Both the position numbers and the translations under genes were made by a program. Shown piece after piece: positions 26,589-35,466 of a stretch of 64,000 bases of DNA. The stretch spans positions 62,001 through 126,000 of the forward strand of contig JAHEMF010000001.1 of NCBI GenBank assembly GCA_024643795.1, given 5' to 3'. Each line of letters starts with the position of its first letter. The first letter of the stretch is position 1. The notes below the pieces were generated by a model. The model made no database searches. It was not told the origin of the DNA and saw only the letters and a list, made by a program, of their open reading frames with translations. This stretch comes from Bacteroidota bacterium. GTDB taxonomy: Bacteria > Bacteroidota > Bacteroidia > AKYH767-A > OLB10.

Positions 26589-27299
26589 TCAAGCGATCTG
26601 TGGATTTACATTAGTAATCATTTTCATTCCAGCGGACACAATAAGATATTGTGCAATCATATAGGTAGCTAAGATGTACATCCCGGCATAAGGCATTTCC
26701 GTCACAAAGCGCTCTATTGCAATTATAGAATCAGACACAATAAAAGATATTACTCCTATAAGCATTGTAATATATATCTTAAAACTTCTTTTATACGGCA
26801 TGAAAGCAGCCATTATTCCTAATGCACAAAGAGTTAGGCAGTAAAACAATATTGCAACTTTTAAATTTCCAAAAGCAAAATTGTTGATCACATAAAATTC
26901 AACTCCATATACCAGTACTATTGTAGCAATTGCAATTTGAAGCCAATGCAAATTCCAGGGTCTATTCTGCAAAAGGACCAATAAGAAATACAAGCAATAT
27001 AGAATTAAAGCACCAAGAAAAAAGAACAAACCAGTCAAAAAATAATTTTCAGAAACTTGTTCAAACATCAGAAAAACATCACCTGCTCCGCTAAATAATA
27101 AAGCTCCTAAAAGTAAGTTACGCTTAGTGTTATGTTTAATTGAGTAGGTATATATTGAATAAAACACCAATAATGATAATACAATTAATGGTTTGCTTAA
27201 ATAATAAGTAGTCTGCAATTCGAAGAATTCTGATGCTAAAACAATTGCACATACGAGCAGATACACAAAAAAAAATCTCCGGGGTCCACTGTTATCCAA
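26589..27299 (-). CDS. YhhN/TMEM86 family membrane protein (lysoplasmalogenase-like)
   Basis: A 236-residue protein with about eight membrane helices. Family motifs: LLFSGAGDVFLMFE (acidic residue in helix), FIVSDSIIAIERF, and ATYMIAQYLIVSAG near the end. Characterised members hydrolyse the vinyl-ether bond of lysoplasmalogens, but many bacterial members are unproven and the true substrate may differ. It probably starts at TTG; no ATG precedes the first helix, and a GTG 11 codons in is the alternative. It stands alone, transcribed toward the TonB receptor. Confidence 0.82.
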   Translation of the reverse strand: MDNSGPRRFFFVYLLVCAIVLASEFFELQTTYYLSKPLIVLSLLVFYSIYTYSIKHNTKRNLLLGALLFSGAGDVFLMFEQVSENYFLTGLFFFLGALILYCLYFLLVLLQNRPWNLHWLQIAIATIVLVYGVEFYVINNFAFGNLKVAILFYCLTLCALGIMAAFMPYKRSFKIYITMLIGVISFIVSDSIIAIERFVTEMPYAGMYILATYMIAQYLIVSAGMKMITNVNPQIA

Positions 27300-27575
27300 A
27301 TCTTTGTTTATTTAAAGTTGTGGTCAATTGATCTTCAAATTTATAATTATACATCAAATTTGAAATCATTATAAATACTAAGAACCTCAATATGTAATTT
27401 TAATAAAAGTTTGATAATCAAACATATATCAATTTACTCTTTGTTAATATTGTATATTTTGATCAAAGTTTTACCTCTTCCTGTAGCAATTACACCCATT
27501 TCTATAGCAGATTAGCCAAAAACCGAGCAGGATACGAAGGATACACCGGTATTTTCAACTTAATCGAGGAAGAAA

Positions 27576-29486
27576 ATGCTGCTAAGGATCTCAAATTATA
27601 CAATTGCTCTAGTACTGGTATTTACATCAGTCTGTCAAGCTTTTGAACCTACGGTTTCAGAATCAGTAGAAATTAACAGATGGTTGTTAAATCAACAAAT
27701 TACTTCTGACCTGAAATTCGAGTTAATAACTTCCGATAAAACACCTGATGGCACATTTCACAAGAGATACAACGTGTATTCTAAAGGTATACTTATCGAG
27801 AATCTACAAATCATTACACATAGAACTTTGGATAATCATTTTTTCATCACTGGTAATGAAAAATTATTTTTAATTGTAGATCAATTTCTTAAAGAGAATT
27901 TTTCAGAATTAATATCTGATAAAATACAAGATCATGATGATATTGTTGTGTTGGTTGATCAGGATGCTGAAAATGTTTTTAGTCTTAGGTTTGTGATAAA
28001 GCAAAAGGTCTCGAACTCAACTACTGGTGATGTCATTTATAAAGACATAAACTCAAGATCAGAAATAACCAGAGAATCTCTCATCAGAGAAGGAAACCAG
28101 ACTGGAATTGCTTCAACAAAATACAACGGTTTACAAAACATCAATACAAATTTACAGTCAGGCCAATATGAATTAAAAAGCCATACAATCAACAGTAAAG
28201 TCCTTAGCCTGAATAATCAAACTAGCTATACAACACCTACACCTTTTTACGATAATGATAATATATGGGATGATACACTAAACCATCATTATGCTACTGA
28301 TGCTCTGTACTCTTCACAAAAATACCATGAATTTCTGCAGCTTGAATTCAACAGGAATTCCATTGACAACAATGGAACACTGCTTTCCAATTATATAAAC
28401 TATGGGGCAGGTCTAGAAAATGCTTTCTGGAACGGACAAGCAGTTGTTTATGGCAGCGGTGGTGTCAACAGAACTGCTATGACCACACTTGATATTGCTG
28501 GACACGAATTTACTCATGGGCTGATACAACATACTGCAAATCTCAAATATAAAAATGAGTCAGGCGCACTAAATGAAGCAATCTGCGATATGATGGGGGT
28601 TGCTCTAGAATCATTTACAAGGCAATCTTTCAATTGGCTTATTGCTGAAGAATCCGGTGCCCCATTAAGATCTCTTGAAGATCCATCATTATTGGGACAA
28701 CCTATGTTTTATCGTGGTCAAAATTGGTATTATGGCGTTAATGACCATGGTGGAGTTCATATTAATAGTGGTGTTATAAACTATTGGTTTTATCTGATGG
28801 TTAATGGTGGAACAGGGATTAATGAAATTGGACAATCTTATTCGATCAATGGAATAGGGATAAACTCAACTGTGCAAATTGTATATAACACTTTAGTAGG
28901 ATATCTTCTACCTACAAGTGATTTTAAAGAATTCAGAAAATTGGTTCTATTAAATACAGCGAAAGAATATGGATATTGTTCTGATGAATTCAACACAACC
29001 TACCAAGCCTTTAAAGTAGTTGGAATTTCAAATACAATGCGTACCCAAGATGCATCTCTTAGGAATTTAACTTCAAAATCTATTGACACTCAGTTATCAA
29101 TAAATGATCTGAACAAAGTTGAAAACATAAATTTATATGATGTTCCGATTTGGGATGACTCCAGTAATCTGACCATGAGCAATAAAGTGTGTGTAAACCT
29201 CAATAACAATCAGTACAAAATTGGTAAGGATCATGAGTTTAAAAATGAGTTAATACAGTACAATGATGATGATCACAGTGTTTATATTAACATTCCTCAA
29301 TTTCCCACAAAACATCCTTTAACACTATGCTTGATCGATATCACCGGCAAAATGATCGAAATGGGTAATACTAAAAATGACAGCGAATACTTCTTCGAAT
29401 CAACCGGATTTTCCACAGGAATTTATATTCTTAGAATTTCAAATTCTGAATTCGTAAAATCACAAAAGATCTATATCTCCAAATAA
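27576..29486 (+). CDS. Secreted M4 family (thermolysin-like) metalloprotease with T9SS tail
   Basis: A 636-residue zinc protease. Signal peptide to ~22; propeptide ~25-215 with a FTP-like fold; catalytic domain ~220-490. It has the zinc ligands HEFTH (310-314) and Glu334 in GALNEAICD, and the transition-state His395 in DHGGVHINSG. The tail from ~575 is a type A sorting domain (LTLCLIDITGKMIEM, FSTGIYILRISNSEFVKSQKIYIS). It should be exported across the outer membrane by T9SS and degrade proteins outside the cell. The 276-base upstream region has no gene; the in-frame stop at 27561 rules out an earlier start. Ends eight bases from the dihaem gene. Confidence 0.93.
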   Translation: MLLRISNYTIALVLVFTSVCQAFEPTVSESVEINRWLLNQQITSDLKFELITSDKTPDGTFHKRYNVYSKGILIENLQIITHRTLDNHFFITGNEKLFLIVDQFLKENFSELISDKIQDHDDIVVLVDQDAENVFSLRFVIKQKVSNSTTGDVIYKDINSRSEITRESLIREGNQTGIASTKYNGLQNINTNLQSGQYELKSHTINSKVLSLNNQTSYTTPTPFYDNDNIWDDTLNHHYATDALYSSQKYHEFLQLEFNRNSIDNNGTLLSNYINYGAGLENAFWNGQAVVYGSGGVNRTAMTTLDIAGHEFTHGLIQHTANLKYKNESGALNEAICDMMGVALESFTRQSFNWLIAEESGAPLRSLEDPSLLGQPMFYRGQNWYYGVNDHGGVHINSGVINYWFYLMVNGGTGINEIGQSYSINGIGINSTVQIVYNTLVGYLLPTSDFKEFRKLVLLNTAKEYGYCSDEFNTTYQAFKVVGISNTMRTQDASLRNLTSKSIDTQLSINDLNKVENINLYDVPIWDDSSNLTMSNKVCVNLNNNQYKIGKDHEFKNELIQYNDDDHSVYINIPQFPTKHPLTLCLIDITGKMIEMGNTKNDSEYFFESTGFSTGIYILRISNSEFVKSQKIYISK

Positions 29487-29494
29487 GCTGTAAT

Positions 29495-30547
29495 TTATTG
29501 CTCTGCAAACCTGCTATCGTTCAAAAATTCATAGTCGGTTAACGTGGATAAAAATGCCAATAGATCTAACTTTTCCTGCTGACTTATGGGAATTCCATTA
29601 TTCAAAATCGGGTCTAGAGTGGCAGATGGCAACACTCCTGAATTGTAATGATCTATTACATCCGCCAATGTTTTGACACTACCATTGTGCATATAAGGGA
29701 ATGATACGGTAACATTTCTGAGAGATGGAACTTTAAATTTACCCTCATCATTTGGGTCAAGAGTGATCAATGCTCTTCCAATATCGTTGAAGATTGAATC
29801 TATACCATTATTCCTAAATGAAAGGTCTGTAAATAGTGGTTCTTTATGGCAGGTCTCACATTTTTGCCTGAACACCTGCAGACCATTCAATTCCGCACTT
29901 GTGAAGTTACCCCCACTTTCGCCCCGTATATATTTGTCATATTTTGAATTCGATGACACCATCAGGGCCATGAACTGAGCCATAGCTTTTAGCATATATT
30001 GTGAAGTGATCGAATCAGAACCATAAGCCTCTTTGAACAAATCAGGATACTCTGAATGAATTGACAGCTTATTCACAACATTAGCAACCGTTTCATCCAT
30101 TTCAACAGGGTTTTGAATTGGATTAAGAGGCTGAAATTCAAGATGTGTTACCCCACCATCCCAGAAGAAGTTAGTATGCCATGCCATATTAAAGATCACC
30201 GGTGAATTACGGGTCCCTAACAATCCATTTATTCCGTGGCTCACACTGTGGTCTATGTGGCTGAATGCTCCAGATTGCTGATGACACGAACCGCAAGAAA
30301 TAGTATTGTCCTTTGATAAAATAGGATCGTAAAATAGTTTCCTTCCTAATTCAAAGCGCGACCTGGAGACCTCATTTTGTGGAAAGTCATACACTGCGTT
30401 GGGAAACCCATCAGGAACTTTAAATTCTACATATGGATTATTAGATGATTCATCCCAATCAACATCTGAACAAGATGATAGCAGAAATGCCATGATAATA
30501 AATATCATGGCACCTTCCGTTCTATATTTCAGAATTCTGAAACTCAT
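29495..30547 (-). CDS. Dihaem cytochrome c peroxidase/MauG-family lipoprotein, MbnH-like by context
   Basis: A 350-residue periplasmic lipoprotein (lipobox FLLSSC, Cys26). Two c-type haem motifs, CGSCH (85-89) and CETCH (230-234), sit in the usual two-domain CCP arrangement. Conserved segments are GRKLFYDPILSKDNTISCGSCH, GTRNSPVIFN, and VPSLRNVTVSFPYMHNGS. The family includes true peroxidases and MauG/MbnH enzymes that oxidise a protein tryptophan through a bis-Fe(IV) state. The gene follows an MbnP-type gene by 23 bases, which favours the MbnH-like role. I could not assign the second haem axial ligand, so plain peroxidase remains possible. Confidence 0.88.
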   Translation of the reverse strand: MSFRILKYRTEGAMIFIIMAFLLSSCSDVDWDESSNNPYVEFKVPDGFPNAVYDFPQNEVSRSRFELGRKLFYDPILSKDNTISCGSCHQQSGAFSHIDHSVSHGINGLLGTRNSPVIFNMAWHTNFFWDGGVTHLEFQPLNPIQNPVEMDETVANVVNKLSIHSEYPDLFKEAYGSDSITSQYMLKAMAQFMALMVSSNSKYDKYIRGESGGNFTSAELNGLQVFRQKCETCHKEPLFTDLSFRNNGIDSIFNDIGRALITLDPNDEGKFKVPSLRNVTVSFPYMHNGSVKTLADVIDHYNSGVLPSATLDPILNNGIPISQQEKLDLLAFLSTLTDYEFLNDSRFAEQ

Positions 30548-30570
30548 ACAGCTATTAATTTCTTTTAATG

Positions 30571-31362
30571 TTAGTCATCATGGATGTGATCAAACTGCCA
30601 CATATCCTGATAATTTGTAGCTATTGCGTTTGCCATTGGACCCGGCATTGCTATTGAATAACTTGGAGCCATTGATGCAATACTTACCATCATCGGATTC
30701 TTAAAGAACTCTTCAAGATCAACAACCAAATGCACTTCCGGATTTTTATTTTTCTGTGCATTTAAAGTAAATGTACCAAAGTCCATAGTAATCTCTCTGA
30801 GTGTATTGTTAGGATCTACAAAACCACCTATGTGAAACTGGAATGCTCCATTTCCTGTAATAACAGGCGAGTTACCTTCTAGCTTCAGATTTATATAACC
30901 TGTATTCCATGTCCAGAACATTCCATTGGCTGGATCCAGATCACCTGGTTGTGACCCTTGTGAATAAAGTGAAGTATCTACACCAATCATAAATCTCATG
31001 CCTTTATATGTCCCTTCAGGTATATTCTTAACATTGATCAGATTGCTTGTTGCATCTGCCAGATCTACCAGATAATATGAATCAGGAAGGGAAATGTCAT
31101 TGTTATTCATATCGACCAATTTGATATTAGTAAGATAGAATTTGAATGTAGATACCGTGAATTGTTCACCTGCTTCATTGGTATAGGTTTGGTTATTGAG
31201 TGACAAGGTTTGTTGGCCGAATATCATTCCTATATCCAACGTCATTTGTGGATTTTCTGTGGCAACAGGAGTTGTAGGGTCATCGTTTTTGTCGTCCTTA
31301 CAAGAAGTGAACATTAAGGATGTTGCTCCCAATATGACTGCCCAGGTTAATATTTTTTTCAT
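30571..31362 (-). CDS. MbnP-family copper-binding lipoprotein candidate
   Basis: A 263-residue lipoprotein (MFTSC, Cys21) from the ATG giving MKKILTWAV; the longer frame adds 41 residues without a signal and is rejected. The MbnP-type core shows FTVSTFKFYLTNIKLVD, YYLVDLADA, IPEGTYKGMRFMIGVD, then NGMFWTWNTGYINLKLEG (Trp150, Trp152), FQFHIGGF, and a His-rich end (QFDHIHDD). In methanotrophs MbnP binds Cu(I) after its partner MbnH turns a Trp into kynurenine. A near-consensus -7 box (TATACTTG) lies at 31392-31399. It heads a two-gene operon with the dihaem gene. Copper binding and Trp oxidation here are inference. Confidence 0.82.
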   Translation of the reverse strand: MKKILTWAVILGATSLMFTSCKDDKNDDPTTPVATENPQMTLDIGMIFGQQTLSLNNQTYTNEAGEQFTVSTFKFYLTNIKLVDMNNNDISLPDSYYLVDLADATSNLINVKNIPEGTYKGMRFMIGVDTSLYSQGSQPGDLDPANGMFWTWNTGYINLKLEGNSPVITGNGAFQFHIGGFVDPNNTLREITMDFGTFTLNAQKNKNPEVHLVVDLEEFFKNPMMVSIASMAPSYSIAMPGPMANAIATNYQDMWQFDHIHDD

Positions 31363-31518
31363 AGTGATCAATGTTTTAGTTTTCTCTGAAGCAAGTATAG
31401 TGATAAATGGATATTGCAGTTTATGACCTATGTCACAATCCTGTAAATACATTAAACAAACCGCAGTTCGAAAAGTTAGTATCATAAAGTACTAACATTC
31501 TGATAATTAGTTAAAAGC

Positions 31519-32028
31519 TTATGAAAACAGGGCTTTGAGTTCAGTTGCTTCAGCGGGTTTCATTTTTCCTGCTAAAATTAAGCTCAGTTGTCTACGTCTC
31601 AAAGCACCGTCGAATCTTTGTTTTTCCTCATCAGATTCTGGAATTATTCCGGGAACATTTATCGGATTTCCCATTTGGTCCACAGCAACAAATGTGTAAA
31701 TTGCTTCATTACACTTACGTTTTTCACCAGTTGTATTATTCTCGACCCAAACATCAATAAACACTTCCATAGAAGAAGTAAAGGCTCTTGAAACTTTGGC
31801 CTGCAGGGTTACGATCTCTCCTAACCTGATAGGTTGATTAAATGAGACATTGTTCACTGAGGCTGTTACCACTACTCTGCTGCAATGCCTGTGAGCAGCC
31901 ACGGCGGCACAAATATCCATCCAATGGAGTAGTCTGCCTCCCATAAGGTTTCCCAGCACATTGGTATCGTTTGGGAGCACAATTTCTGTATTAATGGCTA
32001 CAGAATCACCCGGTTTCTTGGTTTTCAT
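31519..32028 (-). CDS. Hotdog-fold acyl-CoA thioesterase
   Basis: Hydrolyses acyl-CoA to free acid and CoA in the cytoplasm. It is 169 residues, one hotdog domain: VLPNDTNVLGNLMGGRLLHWMDICAAVAAHRH contains the Asn-x-x-Gly-G helix entry and catalytic Asp typical of YciA/BACH-type enzymes. VASVNNV-like and VSFNQPIRLGEIVTLQAKV strands follow. The C-terminal ~35 residues form a charged helix. Chain-length preference is unknown. Its -7 box ends only four bases before the ATG, so the mRNA may be leaderless. It diverges from the PNGase-F-like gene. Confidence 0.88.
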   Translation of the reverse strand: MKTKKPGDSVAINTEIVLPNDTNVLGNLMGGRLLHWMDICAAVAAHRHCSRVVVTASVNNVSFNQPIRLGEIVTLQAKVSRAFTSSMEVFIDVWVENNTTGEKRKCNEAIYTFVAVDQMGNPINVPGIIPESDEEKQRFDGALRRRQLSLILAGKMKPAEATELKALFS

Positions 32029-32032
32029 GCCC

Positions 32033-32040
32033 CAAATATA
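32033..32040 (-). promoter_or_regulatory. -7 promoter element abutting the thioesterase start
   Basis: TATATTTG on the minus strand, then GGGC, then ATG. It is an exact TAnnTTTG match. Start of transcription would fall at or next to the A of ATG. Confidence 0.5.
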
Positions 32041-32107
32041 CTACTGTTACCTCCTATTAGCCTCCTTTTTCTTAATTTCAGCAACTCAAAAGTCAACCAA
32101 TCTAACC

Positions 32108-34342
32108 ATGCAGAAATTATACACCCGATTCTCCATTTTAGCAGTGGCATTATTGTGCCTCCTCAGTAACTATTCAAAGGCCGCAGAAGGCGATACTACA
32201 AAGATCCGTGTACACGATGCAGTGCATATGGACTGGTACGGGCAATATCTCCAATGGGGTGTTTTTCCACAACCCGGAACTACCTTCAGAAGAATAAATC
32301 TTGACCTAACCATAGGATGTCCTCCAACAGGTTGCTCTGATTGGGATTATACCGTATTGGTTGAAGCAAGGCATAAGACCGGTCAGTTTGATTCAACCCT
32401 TACTCCTGCTCCGTTATATACTGTAAACGGAAACTCTCCTGATTCTATCTTTTCAAATCTGAACCAGGCGTACATTACATTCTATGATACTCTGAACATG
32501 ATCACCGACTCTTCTGTGGCTGGTCAGTTTTGGATCATGACTCACAATAACCCAAACGATCCGTTTGCAGTAAGTGACTCTGATTATGTTTATCCCGGCA
32601 ATTATTACAATTACTATTTTGATAATAGTGGAAATGTGATTGATTCCATTCTGGTTGGATATGATCAAACCTGGATCAACAGTGTAAATATGGTATATGT
32701 TGTATTTGAGATCGTTGAATTGCAAGAAATAGCCAGAGTAATAACACCTTACGGAGGATATTACGGACTTACATGGAAAAATACCTGGCATTTTGATATA
32801 ACTGATCTTGCACCACTGTTACAAGATAGTGTTGAAATTCGCGCATTTTATAGCGGATGGTCGGATGGATTTGCCATCACTTTGGATTTTGAGTTCATTG
32901 AAGGAACTCCACCAAGGACTCCCCTACAGATCAGGAATGTATACAAAGGAAGTTTTCCGTTTGGAAATGCAGCCAATCCTATTGAAAATTACCTGATACC
33001 TAAAAGTTTTGACATAGATTCCAGTGAGGTAATGTCAATGTTGAGAGTAATTCCGTCAGGACATGGCGCAGGTACTCAAAATTGCGCTGAATTTTGTGCA
33101 AAGAATTATAAGGTAAAGGTTGATGGAATTCAACAGTTTCAACAATTGGTATGGCGAACAGATTGCGGAATGAACCCGCTGATGCATCAGGCAGGCACAT
33201 GGATCTATGACAGAGCCAACTGGTGCCCTGGAGAAAAGGTCATAATCCGCGAACATGAACTAACTCCAGTGATTACACCGGGAACTACTGTAAGCTTGGA
33301 TCTGGACTTTGATACATACACTAATTCAAGTACCAATGGGGCAAGTTATATTCTTTCAACACAGTTGATCACTTATTCTGCACCTAACAAATTACTTGAC
33401 GCCAGTATAGAAGAGATCATCGCACCAAACTATGATATGAATTACTCCAGATTCAATCCTATCTGTAATAACCCTAAAGTGGTGATAAGAAATACTGGTT
33501 CTACCATATTGAATTCACTGGTGATCACTTATGGAATCAAAGGCGCTCCTCAATCAACATATACCTGGAATGGCAACCTGGCGTTCAATCAATATGAGGA
33601 AGTGCAGCTCGGTGGAATCAACTGGAGTAGTAGCACTAACACACCCGATGAATTTGAAGTTGTAATAAGTGATCCAAATGGCAATACAGATCAATATGCA
33701 TTTAATGACACTCTAAGATCTTACCTGAACTTCCCTCCCGAATTTCCATCAAGTTTTGTTTTGTTGGTTAAAACTAATAATGCCTATTGGGAGACTTCCT
33801 ACAACATCAAAGACGACATGGGAAATATCATTTTAATAAATCCGCCTCTAAGCGCCAACACATTCTATTATGATACCTTGAGCCTTACTCCCGGTTGTTA
33901 TGAATTCAATCTTAATGATTCGGGAAAGGACGGACTAAGTTTCTTTGCAAATAATGATGGAACTGGCTATGCAAGATTTCTAAAAGCATCAACCACCGGT
34001 GCTTTGAAATATTTAGAGGCTGATTTTGGAACTAGCCTATCTTTTAAATTTACTGTAGGTTACTTACTCAGTGAACCAGCTATTGAACTTGAACCGGCAT
34101 TGTTAGTATATCCAAATCCGGCTAGCGAATCATTCACTCTCGATCTCAACTTACCACAGAACGAAAATATTACGATCACCATAACTGATATGAGTGGTAA
34201 ACTTTTATTAAAAGAAGATTTCAAAAATGTAGGGCAAATTGTGAAGAAATTTACTTTGAACGATTCGCCAGCAGGACTCTACCTTGTAAGAGTGACCGGA
34301 GACTCCTTTAATCTGGTCAGAAAGCTGATGTGGAACAACTAA
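32108..34342 (+). CDS. Secreted PNGase-F-like N-glycanase-related protein with T9SS tail
   Basis: A 744-residue protein from the ATG giving MQKLYTRFS; the open frame extends 49 codons further but into the divergent thioesterase gene. Signal peptide to ~24, then a two-domain region resembling peptide-N-glycosidase F: HMDWYGQYLQWGVFPQPGTTFRRINLDLTIGCPPTGCSDWDY near the start, and CSDWDYT with paired Cys. An extra ~200-residue beta domain and a type A sorting domain follow (YPNPASESFTLDL, SPAGLYLVRVTG). PNGase F removes N-linked glycans from glycoproteins; whether the catalytic residues are kept was not established. It ends at a strong terminator. Confidence 0.75.
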   Translation: MQKLYTRFSILAVALLCLLSNYSKAAEGDTTKIRVHDAVHMDWYGQYLQWGVFPQPGTTFRRINLDLTIGCPPTGCSDWDYTVLVEARHKTGQFDSTLTPAPLYTVNGNSPDSIFSNLNQAYITFYDTLNMITDSSVAGQFWIMTHNNPNDPFAVSDSDYVYPGNYYNYYFDNSGNVIDSILVGYDQTWINSVNMVYVVFEIVELQEIARVITPYGGYYGLTWKNTWHFDITDLAPLLQDSVEIRAFYSGWSDGFAITLDFEFIEGTPPRTPLQIRNVYKGSFPFGNAANPIENYLIPKSFDIDSSEVMSMLRVIPSGHGAGTQNCAEFCAKNYKVKVDGIQQFQQLVWRTDCGMNPLMHQAGTWIYDRANWCPGEKVIIREHELTPVITPGTTVSLDLDFDTYTNSSTNGASYILSTQLITYSAPNKLLDASIEEIIAPNYDMNYSRFNPICNNPKVVIRNTGSTILNSLVITYGIKGAPQSTYTWNGNLAFNQYEEVQLGGINWSSSTNTPDEFEVVISDPNGNTDQYAFNDTLRSYLNFPPEFPSSFVLLVKTNNAYWETSYNIKDDMGNIILINPPLSANTFYYDTLSLTPGCYEFNLNDSGKDGLSFFANNDGTGYARFLKASTTGALKYLEADFGTSLSFKFTVGYLLSEPAIELEPALLVYPNPASESFTLDLNLPQNENITITITDMSGKLLLKEDFKNVGQIVKKFTLNDSPAGLYLVRVTGDSFNLVRKLMWNN

Positions 34343-34347
34343 ATAAC

Positions 34348-34370
34348 GGGGCTTTCGAGCCCCTTTTTTT
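34348..34370 (+). terminator. Rho-independent terminator of the PNGase-F-like gene
   Basis: GGGGCT (34348-34353), TTCG tetraloop, AGCCCC (34358-34363), then seven T. The T-run ends exactly where the next gene's ATG begins at 34371. Confidence 0.93.
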
Positions 34371-34958
34371 ATGCGGATTCTGATCATTGACAATAAAGAT
34401 TCGTTCACATACAATCTGGCCCATTATGTGGAAGAGTACACTTCTCAATTTCCGGATGTGATACGTCATAATGATTTTGATGTATCAATGTTAAAGTTAT
34501 ATGGTAAGGTTATCTTTTCTCCCGGACCAGGGGTTCCTGGTGAGTACCCGATAATGAATCATGTGCTAGATAGAATTCAGGATGATGTACCGGTACTTGG
34601 TGTTTGTTTGGGCATGCAGGCACTTGCTGAATATTATGGCGGGCAACTTATCAATCTTGGAAAAGTATCTCATGGTAAGTCGAAACCGGTTTATATTTTG
34701 AACAGCGAAGATCCAATTTTAAAAAACATCCCTTCACCTTTTATGGCCGGTCGATATCATTCATGGGTGGTTGACCATATAAATTTACCTGAAAAGCTTA
34801 AAGCGAGTGCTATTGATGCGGATAACAACCTCATGGCAATAAGACACATTAAAAAACCTCAGTATGGAATACAATTTCATCCTGAATCTATAATGACTCC
34901 CGCAGGGAAAGAAATTATCAAAAACTGGCTTAATATAAAACTTCAGACACATAGCTAA
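34371..34958 (+). CDS. pabA: Glutamine amidotransferase subunit of aminodeoxychorismate/anthranilate synthase
   Basis: Class I glutaminase that supplies ammonia to a chorismate-binding partner (PabB or TrpE) for folate or tryptophan. It is 195 residues. Motifs: ILIIDNKDSFTYNLAHYVE (opener), IFSPGPGVPGEYP (oxyanion region), GVCLGMQALAEYYGG with nucleophile Cys, and GIQFHPESI with catalytic His-x-Glu. No chorismate enzyme is adjacent, so PabA versus TrpG cannot be decided; PabA is favoured only because it stands outside a trp cluster. Its ATG directly follows the U-tract of the previous gene's terminator. The last 29 bases overlap the convergent DUF456 gene. Confidence 0.9.
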   Translation: MRILIIDNKDSFTYNLAHYVEEYTSQFPDVIRHNDFDVSMLKLYGKVIFSPGPGVPGEYPIMNHVLDRIQDDVPVLGVCLGMQALAEYYGGQLINLGKVSHGKSKPVYILNSEDPILKNIPSPFMAGRYHSWVVDHINLPEKLKASAIDADNNLMAIRHIKKPQYGIQFHPESIMTPAGKEIIKNWLNIKLQTHS

Positions 34959-35424
34959 TGGTTGTCCTGAAGAAAATAGCCGTCATCCAAACACTCACAA
35001 AAATTTTCAAGCCTATAGTCAGTAATGTCCCAACAGCTCCGCCCAAACCTGATCGAATGGCACCATTAATATCCTTACCTGCAACAACATCGCCAACTAT
35101 TGAACCAATTATAAGTCCTGCTATCATTCCTACAGGTGAGAAAAACATTCCAATCAGCATTGCACAGATTCCAAAAACAATTCCAAGTTTTGTGGCACCA
35201 TATTTTTTGGCAAATAGAACCGGAATAAAATAATCAAGTATTGTTACCAAAATAGTTACAATCAACCAAAATATAATAAATGCTGAAGAAATTGAATCAT
35301 CGATCTTCAACAAACACAACATCGCCAGAAAATTAAATGGCGGACCGGGTAATCCGGGAATTATACATCCAACTATTCCAATAAACGAAAGGATCGCGCC
35401 TAATATGATCAAGAATATATCCAT
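34930..35424 (-). CDS. DUF456 family membrane protein
   Basis: A 164-residue protein with about four or five hydrophobic helices separated by glycine-rich turns: GIVGCIIPGLPGPPFNFLAML near the start, YGATKLGIVFG, then PVGMIAGLIIGSIVGDVVAGKD and RSGLGGAVGTLL. This is the DUF456 pattern with glycine-zipper-like repeats. Function is unknown. It overlaps the pabA 3' end by 29 bases tail to tail and diverges from the YdjM-like gene. Confidence 0.85.
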   Translation of the reverse strand: MDIFLIILGAILSFIGIVGCIIPGLPGPPFNFLAMLCLLKIDDSISSAFIIFWLIVTILVTILDYFIPVLFAKKYGATKLGIVFGICAMLIGMFFSPVGMIAGLIIGSIVGDVVAGKDINGAIRSGLGGAVGTLLTIGLKIFVSVWMTAIFFRTTISYVSEVLY

Positions 35425-35466
35425 GAATCAATAATAAGTATTCCAATTTAAATATTAGTTTTAACA

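Noticed and set aside
27300-27575. A small gene upstream of the M4 protease
   Set aside because: No frame of useful length with a plausible start; an in-frame stop at 27561 separates any upstream coding from the protease ATG.
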